NCBI RefSeq assembly: GCF_000020965.1
Contig: NC_011297.1
Location: 124,001-188,000 of the forward strand
Length of the DNA stretch: 64,000 bases
Direction of reading: 5' to 3'
Source: Dictyoglomus thermophilum H-6-12
Lineage (GTDB): Bacteria > Dictyoglomota > Dictyoglomia > Dictyoglomales > Dictyoglomaceae
Shown: in pieces, positions 9,392 through 18,045 of the stretch
Position numbering within the stretch: the first letter of the stretch is position 1
How the letters are laid out: each line of letters begins with the position of its first letter
Notes under the pieces: model-generated
Database searches by the model: none
Told to the model about the DNA's origin: nothing
What the model saw: the letters and a program-made list of their open reading frames with translations, nothing else
Program-made: the position numbers and the translations under genes

Positions 9392-10618
9392 ATGTGGCTT
9401 AGTAAAGATTATTTGAGAAAAAAGGGAGTTTATTCTATATGTAGCTCTAATCCATATGTGATTGAGGCAAGTGTTGAATTTGCTAAGGAGAAGAATGATT
9501 ATATTTTAATTGAGGCGACACCTCATCAGATAAACCAGTTTGGTGGATATTCAGGTATGACTCCCGAAGATTTTAAAAACTTTGTAATGGGAATAATAAA
9601 AGAAAAGGGAATAGAAGAGGATAGGGTGATTCTTGGAGGGGACCATTTAGGCCCTCTCCCTTGGCAAGATGAACCTTCTTCTTCTGCAATGAAAAAGGCA
9701 AAAGACCTTATAAGGGCCTTTGTGGAGAGTGGTTATAAGAAGATACACCTTGATTGTAGTATGTCTCTTTCTGATGATCCTGTAGTGCTCTCTCCCGAGA
9801 AGATAGCAGAAAGGGAGAGGGAACTTCTTGAGGTTGCAGAAGAGACTGCTAGAAAGTACAATTTTCAGCCTGTGTATGTGGTGGGAACTGATGTACCGGT
9901 AGCTGGAGGAGGCGAAGAGGAAGGTATTACCTCAGTGGAGGATTTTAGAGTAGCAATCTCCTCTTTAAAAAAATATTTTGAGGATGTTCCAAGGATATGG
10001 GATAGGATAATTGGTTTTGTAATAATGCTTGGTATAGGTTTTAATTATGAAAAAGTGTTTGAGTATGACAGGATTAAGGTGAGAAAAATTTTAGAGGAGG
10101 TAAAGAAAGAGAATCTTTTTGTTGAAGGTCACTCTACTGACTATCAGACAAAACGTGCATTGAGAGATATGGTAGAGGATGGAGTAAGAATTCTTAAGGT
10201 TGGTCCTGCTTTAACAGCAAGTTTTAGAAGGGGAGTATTTTTATTAAGTAGCATTGAGGATGAGCTTATATCGGAAGATAAAAGGTCTAATATTAAGAAA
10301 GTTGTGCTTGAGACTATGTTAAAAGATGATAAATATTGGAGAAAGTATTATAAGGATTCAGAAAGATTAGAATTAGATATTTGGTACAACTTACTTGATA
10401 GGATTAGATATTATTGGGAATATAAAGAGATAAAAATAGCTTTAAATAGGCTTTTTGAAAATTTTTCGGAAGGGGTTGATATTAGATACATCTATCAATA
10501 TTTTTATGATTCGTATTTTAAAGTAAGAGAAGGAAAAATAAGAAATGATCCAAGGGAGCTAATAAAGAATGAAATAAAGAAGGTCTTGGAGGACTATCAC
10601 TATGCTGTAAACTTATAA
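9392..10618 (+). CDS. Tagatose-bisphosphate aldolase accessory subunit (GatZ/KbaZ family)
   Basis: About 408 residues; ATG 9392 is preferred over the GTG at 9386 because AGGTGAG sits 6-8 bp before it. Signatures of the GatZ/KbaZ family: ICSSNPYVIEAS near the N-terminus, IEATPHQINQFGGY, GGDHLGPLPW and HSTDYQT. In enterobacteria the family is the non-catalytic partner of the class II aldolase GatY/KbaY; thermophilic members may be epimerases or kinase-like TIM barrels in tagatose metabolism. No GatY partner is visible nearby. It lies 10 bp after the GH4 gene. Confidence 0.8.
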   Translation: MWLSKDYLRKKGVYSICSSNPYVIEASVEFAKEKNDYILIEATPHQINQFGGYSGMTPEDFKNFVMGIIKEKGIEEDRVILGGDHLGPLPWQDEPSSSAMKKAKDLIRAFVESGYKKIHLDCSMSLSDDPVVLSPEKIAERERELLEVAEETARKYNFQPVYVVGTDVPVAGGGEEEGITSVEDFRVAISSLKKYFEDVPRIWDRIIGFVIMLGIGFNYEKVFEYDRIKVRKILEEVKKENLFVEGHSTDYQTKRALRDMVEDGVRILKVGPALTASFRRGVFLLSSIEDELISEDKRSNIKKVVLETMLKDDKYWRKYYKDSERLELDIWYNLLDRIRYYWEYKEIKIALNRLFENFSEGVDIRYIYQYFYDSYFKVREGKIRNDPRELIKNEIKKVLEDYHYAVNL

Positions 10619-10622
10619 AATT

Positions 10623-11413
10623 TTATTTAATAGTATTTTCCCATTTTTCTAATATGTTTTTATCAACCACACCTTCCATGGGACCTCTCTTGGTTACACT
10701 GAGAGCTCCTATTATATTTGCTCTTTTTAATGCTCTTTCAATATCATAACCTTGTAAAATACTAGTTACAAATCCGGCATCAAAGCAATCTCCTGCTCCG
10801 GTTGGATCAACCTCTTCTACCTTAATGGGATCAACTTTATATACTTTACCTTTGTAATATGCTTCTGCCCCATGTTTTCCTTTGATAGTCCAAGCTCTAC
10901 TCTTATATTTGGATCAAAGCTTATTAATTTACCATACTCATAAGATAGAGCTACAGCTTTTTCTATTGCTTCTCTTACATTATCCTTTATGGCAAGAGAG
11001 CATCCCATCACATGTAAAGCTTTTATGTTTTTTATTAAATCATCGGTGATATCTTCTGGGTATATATTGCTTGCTGCAGAATGTGGTAAATGAAAGATAA
11101 ATTTCCTTTCCCCATTAGAAAAATAAGTTACAAAGGCAATTCCAGTGATATATTGGTTGGTTTTCTTTATTAAGCTAGTTTCTACACCATCTCTTTTCAG
11201 TCTCTCAAATACATTTTTACCAAAGTCGTCCTCTCCTACGCACCCTAAGATTCCTCCTTTAAGTCCAAGTTTTACTACTTGGTCAATAAAGATTGCAGGA
11301 GCACCACTTGGATATGGTCCTAAAAATTCTCCAGGGCTTAGGAAGTCTTGATCAATATTTTTTGCCATTATTTCTAAAAGAATCTCACCTATAGTTAACA
11401 CATCAAGTTCCAT
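10623..11413 (-). pseudogene. PfkB-family sugar kinase with internal deletion and frameshift
   Basis: The 5' part (ATG at 11413, 4 bp after the dehydrogenase stop) encodes a normal ribokinase-fold N-terminus: MELDVLTIGEIL, YPSGAPAIF, GCVGEDDFG and FDPNIR. Near 10890-10900 the frame changes and, after about 65 missing residues, the C-terminal part KVDPIKVEEVDPTGAGDCFDAGF...EKWENTIK runs out of frame to a stop at 10623. The catalytic GAGD loop is in the lost frame, so the 206-residue product left is inactive. It probably phosphorylated a keto-sugar in the tagatose/galactitol branch. Confidence 0.85.
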
Positions 11414-11417
11414 TTTT

Positions 11418-12440
11418 CTACTCCCCTTTAATGTCAATTATCACTTTAAAATATTCTTCTTTATACTTTAGTATATCTTCAAAAGCCTCAGAGACTTTAT
11501 CAAAAGGATATAGGTGGGTAATCAAAGCTTCATAATTTAATTGGTTTTTTCTTAATAGGTCAATAGCAATGAGATAATCATCTTTTGTATACATTAAGGA
11601 TCCCTTTAGGTTCAATTCTCTATCCTGAATATAAATGAGTTTTGCTGTAGAAATCTCCTTTGGTACTCCCATAAGGATAATGTCAGTTCCCTTTCTTGCG
11701 TATTCAATGGCCATATTTATGGTTTGATCTACTCCTACACATTCAAATACTAAGTCAGGTCCTTCTTGGGTAAAGAGGTTTGAATTTAATTCTTCTGGTT
11801 TTATAGTAATTATTCCAGGGCATAAAGTTTTTGCAAGATGAAGCCTCTTATCAAGTACATCAACAAGAACTATTTTTTTAGCCGATGATAGATATAAAAC
11901 TATGGTGGTAAGGAGACCGATGGGACCACTTCCTATTACCAGTACTTCATCCCCTGGTTTGAAGGATGATCTTCTTACTCCATGTACTGCAACTGCAAGA
12001 GGCTCAGTTAATACGGCTCTTTTTAAAGGAATATCATTTATTTTATAAACTTTGTGGGCTGGAATTTTTATATACTTCTGAAATCCGCCGTTGGTTTTTG
12101 TACATCCTATTACATCAAGGTTTTTGCATATGTTATATCTTCCGTGGGTGCAGTTATAACAGGTCCCACAGGTTAAACTCGGCTCTACTACAACAAAATC
12201 ATTTACTTCTAAATTTTCTACATCCTTTCCCTTTTCAATTACTTTTCCTACAAACTCATGTCCTAAGACAATACCTGGTTTTACAAAAGGATGTTCTCCA
12301 AGATAGGCATGGAGGTCAGAGCCACAGATTCCCGCATAGATAACTTCAAGAAGAACCTCATTATCTTTAGGATGCTCTATAGGTGTTTCGATAAGTTCAA
12401 GTCTTCTTATATCTCTAAGAAGCCATCCCATATTTTTCAT
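11418..12440 (-). CDS. Zinc-dependent medium-chain alcohol/polyol dehydrogenase
   Basis: 340 residues. Catalytic-zinc ligands Cys39 (GICGSD) and His61-Glu62 (GHE), a structural-zinc quartet in CGTCYNCTHGRYNIC, and the NAD-binding GSGPIGLL loop followed by IVLVDVLDKR (Asp acceptor, hence NAD preference). It resembles sorbitol, galactitol-phosphate and threonine dehydrogenases; the neighbouring GatZ-like and kinase genes favour a polyol or hexose role such as GatD. AGGGGG lies 8 bp before the ATG. It forms a unit with the broken kinase downstream. Confidence 0.8.
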   Translation of the reverse strand: MKNMGWLLRDIRRLELIETPIEHPKDNEVLLEVIYAGICGSDLHAYLGEHPFVKPGIVLGHEFVGKVIEKGKDVENLEVNDFVVVEPSLTCGTCYNCTHGRYNICKNLDVIGCTKTNGGFQKYIKIPAHKVYKINDIPLKRAVLTEPLAVAVHGVRRSSFKPGDEVLVIGSGPIGLLTTIVLYLSSAKKIVLVDVLDKRLHLAKTLCPGIITIKPEELNSNLFTQEGPDLVFECVGVDQTINMAIEYARKGTDIILMGVPKEISTAKLIYIQDRELNLKGSLMYTKDDYLIAIDLLRKNQLNYEALITHLYPFDKVSEAFEDILKYKEEYFKVIIDIKGE

Positions 12441-12530
12441 GGTAGATCCCCCTAAAGTTATTTATTAACGTTATTAGTTAAAGGTTATTACAATTAAAAG
12501 CTTTTTTCAAGGCATAGAATCATTCTTATA

Positions 12531-12559
12531 TTGATCTTGTGACTGATTAGTCATATAAT
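12531..12559 (+). promoter_or_regulatory. Promoter with palindrome in the spacer (ABC exporter)
   Basis: TTGATC (12531-12536), 17-bp spacer, TATAAT (12554-12559). The spacer contains a perfect palindrome TGACT...AGTCA (12540-12553), so a repressor bound there would block polymerase. No local TetR/MarR gene is adjacent. Confidence 0.55.
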
Positions 12560-12588
12560 AGGTTAGATTTTAAGAAAGGGGGAATATT

Positions 12589-13287
12589 ATGTTTATTCAA
12601 ATCAAAGATCTCTCTAAGAGTTATCAGTTAGGACTAACTAAAATTAATGCTCTTAAAAGAGTTTCTATGGATCTTGAAAAGGGTAAAATCTATGTAATAC
12701 TTGGGCCTTCAGGCTCTGGAAAGACCACTCTTCTTAATATTCTTGGAGGAATTGATAAACCTGATGAAGGGAAAGTTATAGTTGAGGAAGAAGATATAAC
12801 TAATTACGGTGATAAAGAGTTAACTAACTATCGTAGAAGGAAACTTGGTTTTATCTTTCAATTTTATAATCTTGTGAATTCTCTAACGGTCTTAGAAAAT
12901 GTACTTTCTACAAAATATCTCTCAGAGGATGGTTTAGATCCTAAAGAAGTACTTGAGATTGTGGGAATGTGGGAACATAAGGATAAATTTCCCTTTGAGC
13001 TTTCTGGAGGTGAACAGCAAAGAGTAGCTATAGCAAGGGCAGTAGTGAAAAATCCGGCTATAATTCTTTGTGATGAGCCTACTGGTGCTCTTGATTTTGA
13101 AAATGCGAAAAGAGTACTTAAACTCCTTGAGGATATAAATAAAAGATATGGTACCACAATTATAATTGCTACTCATAATACTGCTATCGCTAAGATGTCT
13201 CACAAGATTATAAGGCTAAGAAGTGGTGAGTTAGTTGAATATCAAGATAATCCATCTCCTGTACCTGCTGAGGAGGTGGTTTGGTAA
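12589..13287 (+). CDS. ABC transporter ATP-binding protein (LolD/MacB type)
   Basis: 232 residues. Walker A GPSGSGKTT, Q-loop in FIFQFYNLV, signature LSGGEQQR, Walker B IILCDEPTGALD and the switch His in IATHN are all present. NLVNSLTVLENV is typical of the MacB/LolD/FtsE group, which drives FtsX-like permeases rather than import. GAAAGGGGG precedes the ATG. The next gene encodes the matching permease, and the stop overlaps its start. Confidence 0.92.
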   Translation: MFIQIKDLSKSYQLGLTKINALKRVSMDLEKGKIYVILGPSGSGKTTLLNILGGIDKPDEGKVIVEEEDITNYGDKELTNYRRRKLGFIFQFYNLVNSLTVLENVLSTKYLSEDGLDPKEVLEIVGMWEHKDKFPFELSGGEQQRVAIARAVVKNPAIILCDEPTGALDFENAKRVLKLLEDINKRYGTTIIIATHNTAIAKMSHKIIRLRSGELVEYQDNPSPVPAEEVVW

Positions 13288-15503
13288 TGCTTAAGAAAAT
13301 TCCCCTCAGAATAATGTGGAGGGATAAGTCTCATTTTTTAGGGATAATTTTTCTTGTGCTTTTTGCTTCTTTTGGCTATGCCCTATTTAGTATTCTTATT
13401 ACAAATATTGATACCAATTATCAAAATTTTGTTGAAAAGTATAATCAAGAGAATTTCCACTTTACAACCTTCTTTCCTATAGATATAGAGGCTCTTGAGA
13501 AAAAATATAATGTGCTTATTGAGGAGAAGTTTACATGGGATTTTCAATATGGTGATAAAGTAATAAGGTTTTTTAATGTAACAGAGAAAGTAAATAAGCC
13601 TTTGATTCTTGAGGGAAGCCTTCCTAAGATAGGAGAAATTGCTGTAGATCCTAATTTCGCAGAGACCAATAAACTAAAGATAGGTGATGTAATCAACATA
13701 AATGGTATGGATTTTCATATTTCAGGATATGTAGCTCTTCCCGATTACATATATATAACTAAAAATGAAACTGATCTTCTTCCTGATCCCTTGCATTTTG
13801 GAATTGGAATAATGAATTTTGAAGATATGAAAAAGTTTTTGAGCAGTGTTGCCTATAGATATTACATGGTAAGAGGAAGTATTTCTGATCTTGATTCTTT
13901 TAAGACAGAGTTAAATTCTAAGTATACTCTTCTTTCTTTTGTGGAGAAGGATGAAAACTTTAGAATTATAGTTACAGAGATGAAAATGAAGAGTGCAAGA
14001 CCTATGTCCTTTGTTATTGCTGGTACTATTTTGATTATTTCCTCAATTCTTCTTTTTATTGTTTTGAGAAGGCTTATAAACTCAATGCATGCTGAGATTG
14101 GTACTCTTTATGCCTTGGGATACAGTAGTAAAGAGATTGTAAGTGTATATATTCTTTTCCCCATATATATCTGGCTGATGGGGGCCATTCCAGGAAGTGC
14201 TCTTGGTTATGCCCTTTCTGGTCCTTTTACAGATTTCTATGTGTCCTTTATAAGTGTACCTGTAGTAGAAAAGTTTATCCCTGTGAAAGATCTTTTTATT
14301 GCTCTTTTTGTACCTGCTCTTTTTATGATTCCTTCTGGATACATAGCTATTAGAGACCTTCTTAAGAAAAGAGTTGTGGAGATAATAAGAGGAGAGTCGG
14401 AAAAGAGTTTTAAAACAAGATTTCGTATGAAATTTCTTGATAGATTTTCTTTTAAGAGAAGAATAATGTTAAAACAGGGACTTTTGCATCCTTCAAGAGA
14501 GCTTGTTTTGATAGTAGGAGTCGCTTTTGCTACTTTGATTATTCTCTATGGAGTCGTAGCAAAATCTGCCCTATCTTACCTTGTGGAAGATACATTCAAA
14601 AATATTTTTAAATATAACTACATGTACATCTTTAATTATTACGAAAAAGAGAATAAATATCCTAATGCAGAACCTTTTAATATGTTATCTTTCTATCTTA
14701 AGGGTACTAAATCGAAGGTAGTAATCTATGGAATTTTAAAAGACTCTCAGATGATAATTCTGAAAGATAATAAAGGAAATAAGATAAATTTAGAGGGTCT
14801 TGTAATTTCCCAATCTTTAGCAGATAAATTCAACCTCAAGGTTGGAGATGTTTTGACCCTGGTAAACAACATTAATGGTAAAGAATATAGTTTGAAGATT
14901 ACAGGTATTGCAGATCTTTATGTAGGAAATAGTGGCTATATGAATTTAGAAGAGTTTAATAAGACTTTTGATTTAGAAGAAGGCTCTTTTATAGGGCTTT
15001 ACTCTCTTGATAAACTTGATGTTCCAAAGGAAAATCTTGTTACTTATATGAGTAAAGAGGATGCAATAAAGGTATTTAGGGATTCTGCACAAAGTATAGA
15101 CCAAATGCTTCAGGTGATGTATCTTATATCCTTCTTCCTTGCTTTTACCATAATTTATGTTCTTGCCTCTCTTGTGATTACAGAAAATAGAAAACCTCTT
15201 GCTATCTTTAAGATTCTTGGATTTAGAGATGGAGAATTGAGTTCTATGTTTCTTGGTTTTAATAATTTCTCTTTTATGATTGGTTTTCTTTTAGGAATTC
15301 CTCTTTATAACATGCTTATAGGTTATCTCATAAAGGAAGTACTAAAAGATGTAGATTTCTCTTTTAAAATGCAAGCTCAATTTAAGGATGTAATCTTTTC
15401 CTTTGTATATCTTTTTGCAGCTTTTTTACTTTCAAGATATCTTGGGAGAAGAAAAATAAAGTCTATTTCTCCAGCCGTAATATTGAAAGAGCAATCCGAA
15501 TAA
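13287..15503 (+). CDS. FtsX-like ABC permease
   Basis: About 738 residues; ATG 13287 (TAATG overlap with the ATPase stop, AGGAGGTGG before it) is favoured over the TTG at 13281. One N-terminal membrane helix, a large extracytoplasmic domain (about 35-235), an FtsX core with three helices (about 240-365), a second extracytoplasmic region and a C-terminal FtsX core (about 610-730). This is the tandem-FtsX arrangement of bacteriocin/lipid/macrolide-type exporters. Cargo is unknown. A strong hairpin terminator follows. Confidence 0.85.
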   Translation: MLKKIPLRIMWRDKSHFLGIIFLVLFASFGYALFSILITNIDTNYQNFVEKYNQENFHFTTFFPIDIEALEKKYNVLIEEKFTWDFQYGDKVIRFFNVTEKVNKPLILEGSLPKIGEIAVDPNFAETNKLKIGDVININGMDFHISGYVALPDYIYITKNETDLLPDPLHFGIGIMNFEDMKKFLSSVAYRYYMVRGSISDLDSFKTELNSKYTLLSFVEKDENFRIIVTEMKMKSARPMSFVIAGTILIISSILLFIVLRRLINSMHAEIGTLYALGYSSKEIVSVYILFPIYIWLMGAIPGSALGYALSGPFTDFYVSFISVPVVEKFIPVKDLFIALFVPALFMIPSGYIAIRDLLKKRVVEIIRGESEKSFKTRFRMKFLDRFSFKRRIMLKQGLLHPSRELVLIVGVAFATLIILYGVVAKSALSYLVEDTFKNIFKYNYMYIFNYYEKENKYPNAEPFNMLSFYLKGTKSKVVIYGILKDSQMIILKDNKGNKINLEGLVISQSLADKFNLKVGDVLTLVNNINGKEYSLKITGIADLYVGNSGYMNLEEFNKTFDLEEGSFIGLYSLDKLDVPKENLVTYMSKEDAIKVFRDSAQSIDQMLQVMYLISFFLAFTIIYVLASLVITENRKPLAIFKILGFRDGELSSMFLGFNNFSFMIGFLLGIPLYNMLIGYLIKEVLKDVDFSFKMQAQFKDVIFSFVYLFAAFLLSRYLGRRKIKSISPAVILKEQSE

Positions 15504-15508
15504 AACAT

Positions 15509-15529
15509 GGGCTCCCCGAAGGGGAGCCC
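15509..15529. terminator. Shared terminator hairpin
   Basis: GGGCTCCCC, loop GAA, GGGGAGCCC. It sits between the convergent permease and DUF2202 genes; the minus-strand side is followed by a T-rich stretch (ATGTTTTATT), so it probably serves both. Confidence 0.8.
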
Positions 15530-15537
15530 CAATTTAA

Positions 15538-16086
15538 TTAATTTGTATAAGTTGGAGTATAGCTTTCTCCATATCTTTGTAGAACCTTTATAAAAGCTTC
15601 CTTATGATTTTGGGATCCTTTTAATAAATTTGTATAAACCCTTATTATGTCGGCTTTATTGGTTCTACTTATTGCCTCCTGTAAATCTTTTATGTCAAGT
15701 TCTTCAATTAAAATTCCAACTTTTAAGGCTTCAATTACTGATTTTTTGCCTCTTTCTATTAAATTATTGTAAAGTTCTGTGAATTTAGGATCTGAGAATT
15801 TTCCGACACTATCATCTGTTATTGGATCCTTTAGATTGTAGTAATTAATTAAAGTCTTTACAGCATTCATATGAGTTTGTTCTGATTTTGATATGTTATA
15901 AAAAGTAGGAATTTTGTAAAGGTTGTATAAAGTTGTATATACATCTCTTGCTAATTTTTCCTCCTCCCTCATATGAAGTATATCTTTAATTTCTTGGGAA
16001 CTAAGATTTACTGCAGAAATTCCTAAATTACTAAATAGAGTGAAGGACATAAGAAGAATTCCTAACATCAATACAAATCTTTTCAT
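15538..16086 (-). CDS. Secreted DUF2202 (ferritin-like) protein
   Basis: 182 residues. A signal peptide (MKRFVLMLGILLMSFTLFSNLGISA) precedes LSSQEIKDILHMREEEKLARDVYTTL, a helix with paired Glu residues, and KSEQTHMNAVKTLINYY, the DUF2202 hallmark. The pattern of E/H residues on helices suggests a ferritin-like di-metal bundle outside the cytoplasm (inference). Substrate unknown. GGAGGTGACC lies upstream of the ATG. Single-gene unit. Confidence 0.8.
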   Translation of the reverse strand: MKRFVLMLGILLMSFTLFSNLGISAVNLSSQEIKDILHMREEEKLARDVYTTLYNLYKIPTFYNISKSEQTHMNAVKTLINYYNLKDPITDDSVGKFSDPKFTELYNNLIERGKKSVIEALKVGILIEELDIKDLQEAISRTNKADIIRVYTNLLKGSQNHKEAFIKVLQRYGESYTPTYTN

Positions 16087-16246
16087 TTCTGGTCACCTCC
16101 AAGTTAAATTTTTATTTGCTTTAAATTATAGTCTTTGATACTTAAAGTTTTTTAAGAATTAGCTTAATTTTTACTTAAAAATTTTATTTTTTTAGTTATG
16201 GGGAATGTGGTGATATGGATTACCTATAACTCATTCTTCAAATCTT

Positions 16247-16283
16247 AGGGAGTCTGCCAAGAGAAATAGCAGACCTCTTTTTT
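16247..16283 (+). terminator. Orphan terminator-like hairpin
   Basis: GTCTGC (16252-16257) pairs with GCAGAC (16269-16274), followed by a seven-T run. No gene ends here on the plus strand; the divergent DUF2202 gene starts at 16086. It may end a short untranslated RNA from about 16130-16280, or shield the promoter just downstream. Confidence 0.45.
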
Positions 16284-16293
16284 GTGGTATAAT
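16284..16293 (+). promoter_or_regulatory. Extended -10 promoter
   Basis: TGGTATAAT (TATAAT at 16288-16293) has the TGn extension that dispenses with a good -35. It lies about 40 bp before the start of the small secreted protein. Confidence 0.45.
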
Positions 16294-16333
16294 ATTAAAA
16301 TCTTAAAAATTCTTGTATCGGAGGTGAAGGGGA

Positions 16334-16774
16334 TTGAAGAAGTTCATTTTTGTGCTTTTGGTTGTTTTATTATCTTTTTCCATCACTTATGCTGGTAATT
16401 TTGGAGTTGGCGTAGTTATAGGAGAACCTACAGGACTGTCTTTTAGGCTTTGGCAGGGTAAAGCTCAGGCTTTTGATTTTGGCTTAGCTTGGAGTTTGAA
16501 TGCTAATGTTCTTCATCTTTTTGCTGATATGGTGACTCATAATTATGGAATATTTAAACCTAGCTCAGGTTCAATGCCCTTTTACTATGGGGTAGGAGTA
16601 AGAATATTAGCAGCTGATAATACAAATTTTGGAATTAGGATTCCTCTTGGGGTCGTTTACATTCCTAAAGGAATGAATTTAGACTTTTTCTTTGAACTTG
16701 TTCCAACATTAGAATTGGTTCCTCAAACCAGTATTGACGTAGATGGAGCTTTTGGTTTTAGATATTACTTCTAA
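16334..16774 (+). CDS. Small secreted beta-barrel-like protein
   Basis: 146 residues from a TTG behind GGAGGTGAAGG. Signal peptide ending FSITYA, then alternating aromatic/small strands (NFGVGVVIGEPTGLSF, FYYGVGVRI, LGVVYIP) ending in GFRYYF, the C-terminal aromatic seen in outer-membrane barrels. It resembles uncharacterised periplasmic or outer-membrane proteins of thermophiles. Function unknown. Confidence 0.7.
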   Translation: MKKFIFVLLVVLLSFSITYAGNFGVGVVIGEPTGLSFRLWQGKAQAFDFGLAWSLNANVLHLFADMVTHNYGIFKPSSGSMPFYYGVGVRILAADNTNFGIRIPLGVVYIPKGMNLDFFFELVPTLELVPQTSIDVDGAFGFRYYF

Positions 16775-16786
16775 ATATAATTTAAT

Positions 16787-16826
16787 AACGCCACAGGCAA
16801 TGTTATTCTAGAAAGCCTGTGGCGTT
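16787..16826. terminator. Terminator hairpin between convergent genes
   Basis: AACGCCACAGGC (16787-16798) pairs with GCCTGTGGCGTT (16815-16826) around a 16-nt loop. It overlaps the stop codon of the Clp1-like gene on the other strand. Confidence 0.6.
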
Positions 16827-17688
16827 ACATTTCTCTTATCACTTTTAATTTGATACTTCCTATTTCAATTCTTTTTACTTTGTCTATCTCTTTTAAAGGG
16901 GTAAAAATTAGCAGGTTTCTCTTTTCTAAATTTACCTCCTGAATTATTCCAAGTTCTAATAGGTTTTCTTTTTCATCAATTAGCCCTACAAGTCTTCCTG
17001 TATAGTCCTCTTTTTGAAAGTCTATATACTTGTCTATAGAATGTACCAAGTATATAGGAAAAAGTAACGTTTTTGCATTTTGAAAGTACATCTCATATCT
17101 TTTTTCCCTAAACTCTCTTCTCTCTTCAGGAGGTCTTTCTCTTGCAAGAATGCTTTTGGGTATTTTATACACATTTTTAGAAAGTCTTCCTATGATTTTT
17201 AAAAGAGGGTCAAGCTCATTATCAGTCTGTATAGCAACTATATGGTCAGGATTTATTACAAAGGTTTTATAATATTTTAAGATTTTCCCTAATCTACCCT
17301 TTACAAGGCCACAGGTGTTTATGATTACTATGTCAGCCATTTTTTTAGCTTCATCAAGAAGTCTTCTTACTCCCGTAATTACTTGTAGAAATCTTCCTGT
17401 AGGAGTTATCTCTCCAATAAAATACCAGCTTTTTATAGGTAGGTTTTCAAAAGAGAAAAGTTCATTTTCTAAAAGGCTTAAAGATATGGTTCCTGGTACA
17501 CCAATATCTGCCTGTCCTAAGTCAGAATTAATGATGGCTACTTTTAAATTGTTTTTTACTCCATAACTTGCAAGAAATTTTACAAAGGTACTTTTTCCAG
17601 AATTGGGCAATCCTATAACAATAACGACTCCCTTTTTAAGCAGAATATCGTCTGCCGTTTGTTGCCATAAAGGAGGTATATCTATCAT
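16825..17688 (-). CDS. Clp1/Grc3-like polynucleotide 5'-kinase
   Basis: 287 residues. P-loop GLPNSGKST at about 26-34, DLGQADIG (Walker B-like, lid region), GEITPTGRF, then VIINTCGLVKG: the succession found in the CLP1_P domain of archaeal and eukaryotic RNA 5'-kinases. A C-terminal beta domain (about 220-287) matches the family layout. It probably phosphorylates 5'-OH RNA or DNA ends in RNA repair or processing; a GTPase-like role is possible. It lies 3 bp after rsfS in a unit with the LCP gene, all on the minus strand. Confidence 0.75.
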   Translation of the reverse strand: MIDIPPLWQQTADDILLKKGVVIVIGLPNSGKSTFVKFLASYGVKNNLKVAIINSDLGQADIGVPGTISLSLLENELFSFENLPIKSWYFIGEITPTGRFLQVITGVRRLLDEAKKMADIVIINTCGLVKGRLGKILKYYKTFVINPDHIVAIQTDNELDPLLKIIGRLSKNVYKIPKSILARERPPEERREFREKRYEMYFQNAKTLLFPIYLVHSIDKYIDFQKEDYTGRLVGLIDEKENLLELGIIQEVNLEKRNLLIFTPLKEIDKVKRIEIGSIKLKVIREM

Positions 17689-17691
17689 TTT

Positions 17692-18045
17692 TTAAAATTC
17701 AGTTATTTTAGGAACATTCTCGTAGAGAGATTCTATGTCGTAAAATTCTCTTGCTCTTGGTGAGAAGATATGTACTATTAGATCATAGTAATCAAGTAAA
17801 GTCCATCCAGTGCCTTCTCTTCCCTCGATACCTCTTGGAGTAAAACCTAATTTTTCCATTTCCTCTTCCACACTTCTTTGGATTGCTTTTCTTTGAGTGT
17901 TAGTAAGTCCTGTGCATATAACAAGGTAATCGGTAAGTCCTGATATTTGGGATACATCAATTATTATTACATTTTCTGCTTTCTTCTCCAACACAATACG
18001 GGCAACTCTTATGGCTTTTTCTCTACTCTCCAAGAAATTCATCAC
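17692..18045 (-). CDS. rsfS: Ribosomal silencing factor RsfS/YbeB (Iojap)
   Basis: 117 residues. The Iojap domain is complete: KAENVIIIDVSQISGLTDYLVICTG, EGREGTGWTLLDYYDLIVHIF and REFYDIESLY. It binds ribosomal protein L14 and blocks subunit joining when nutrients are scarce. Its start overlaps the stop of the LCP gene upstream by 4 bp, so the two are coupled; an LCP-rsfS pair is common in Firmicutes-like genomes. Confidence 0.92.
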   Translation of the reverse strand: MMNFLESREKAIRVARIVLEKKAENVIIIDVSQISGLTDYLVICTGLTNTQRKAIQRSVEEEMEKLGFTPRGIEGREGTGWTLLDYYDLIVHIFSPRAREFYDIESLYENVPKITEF

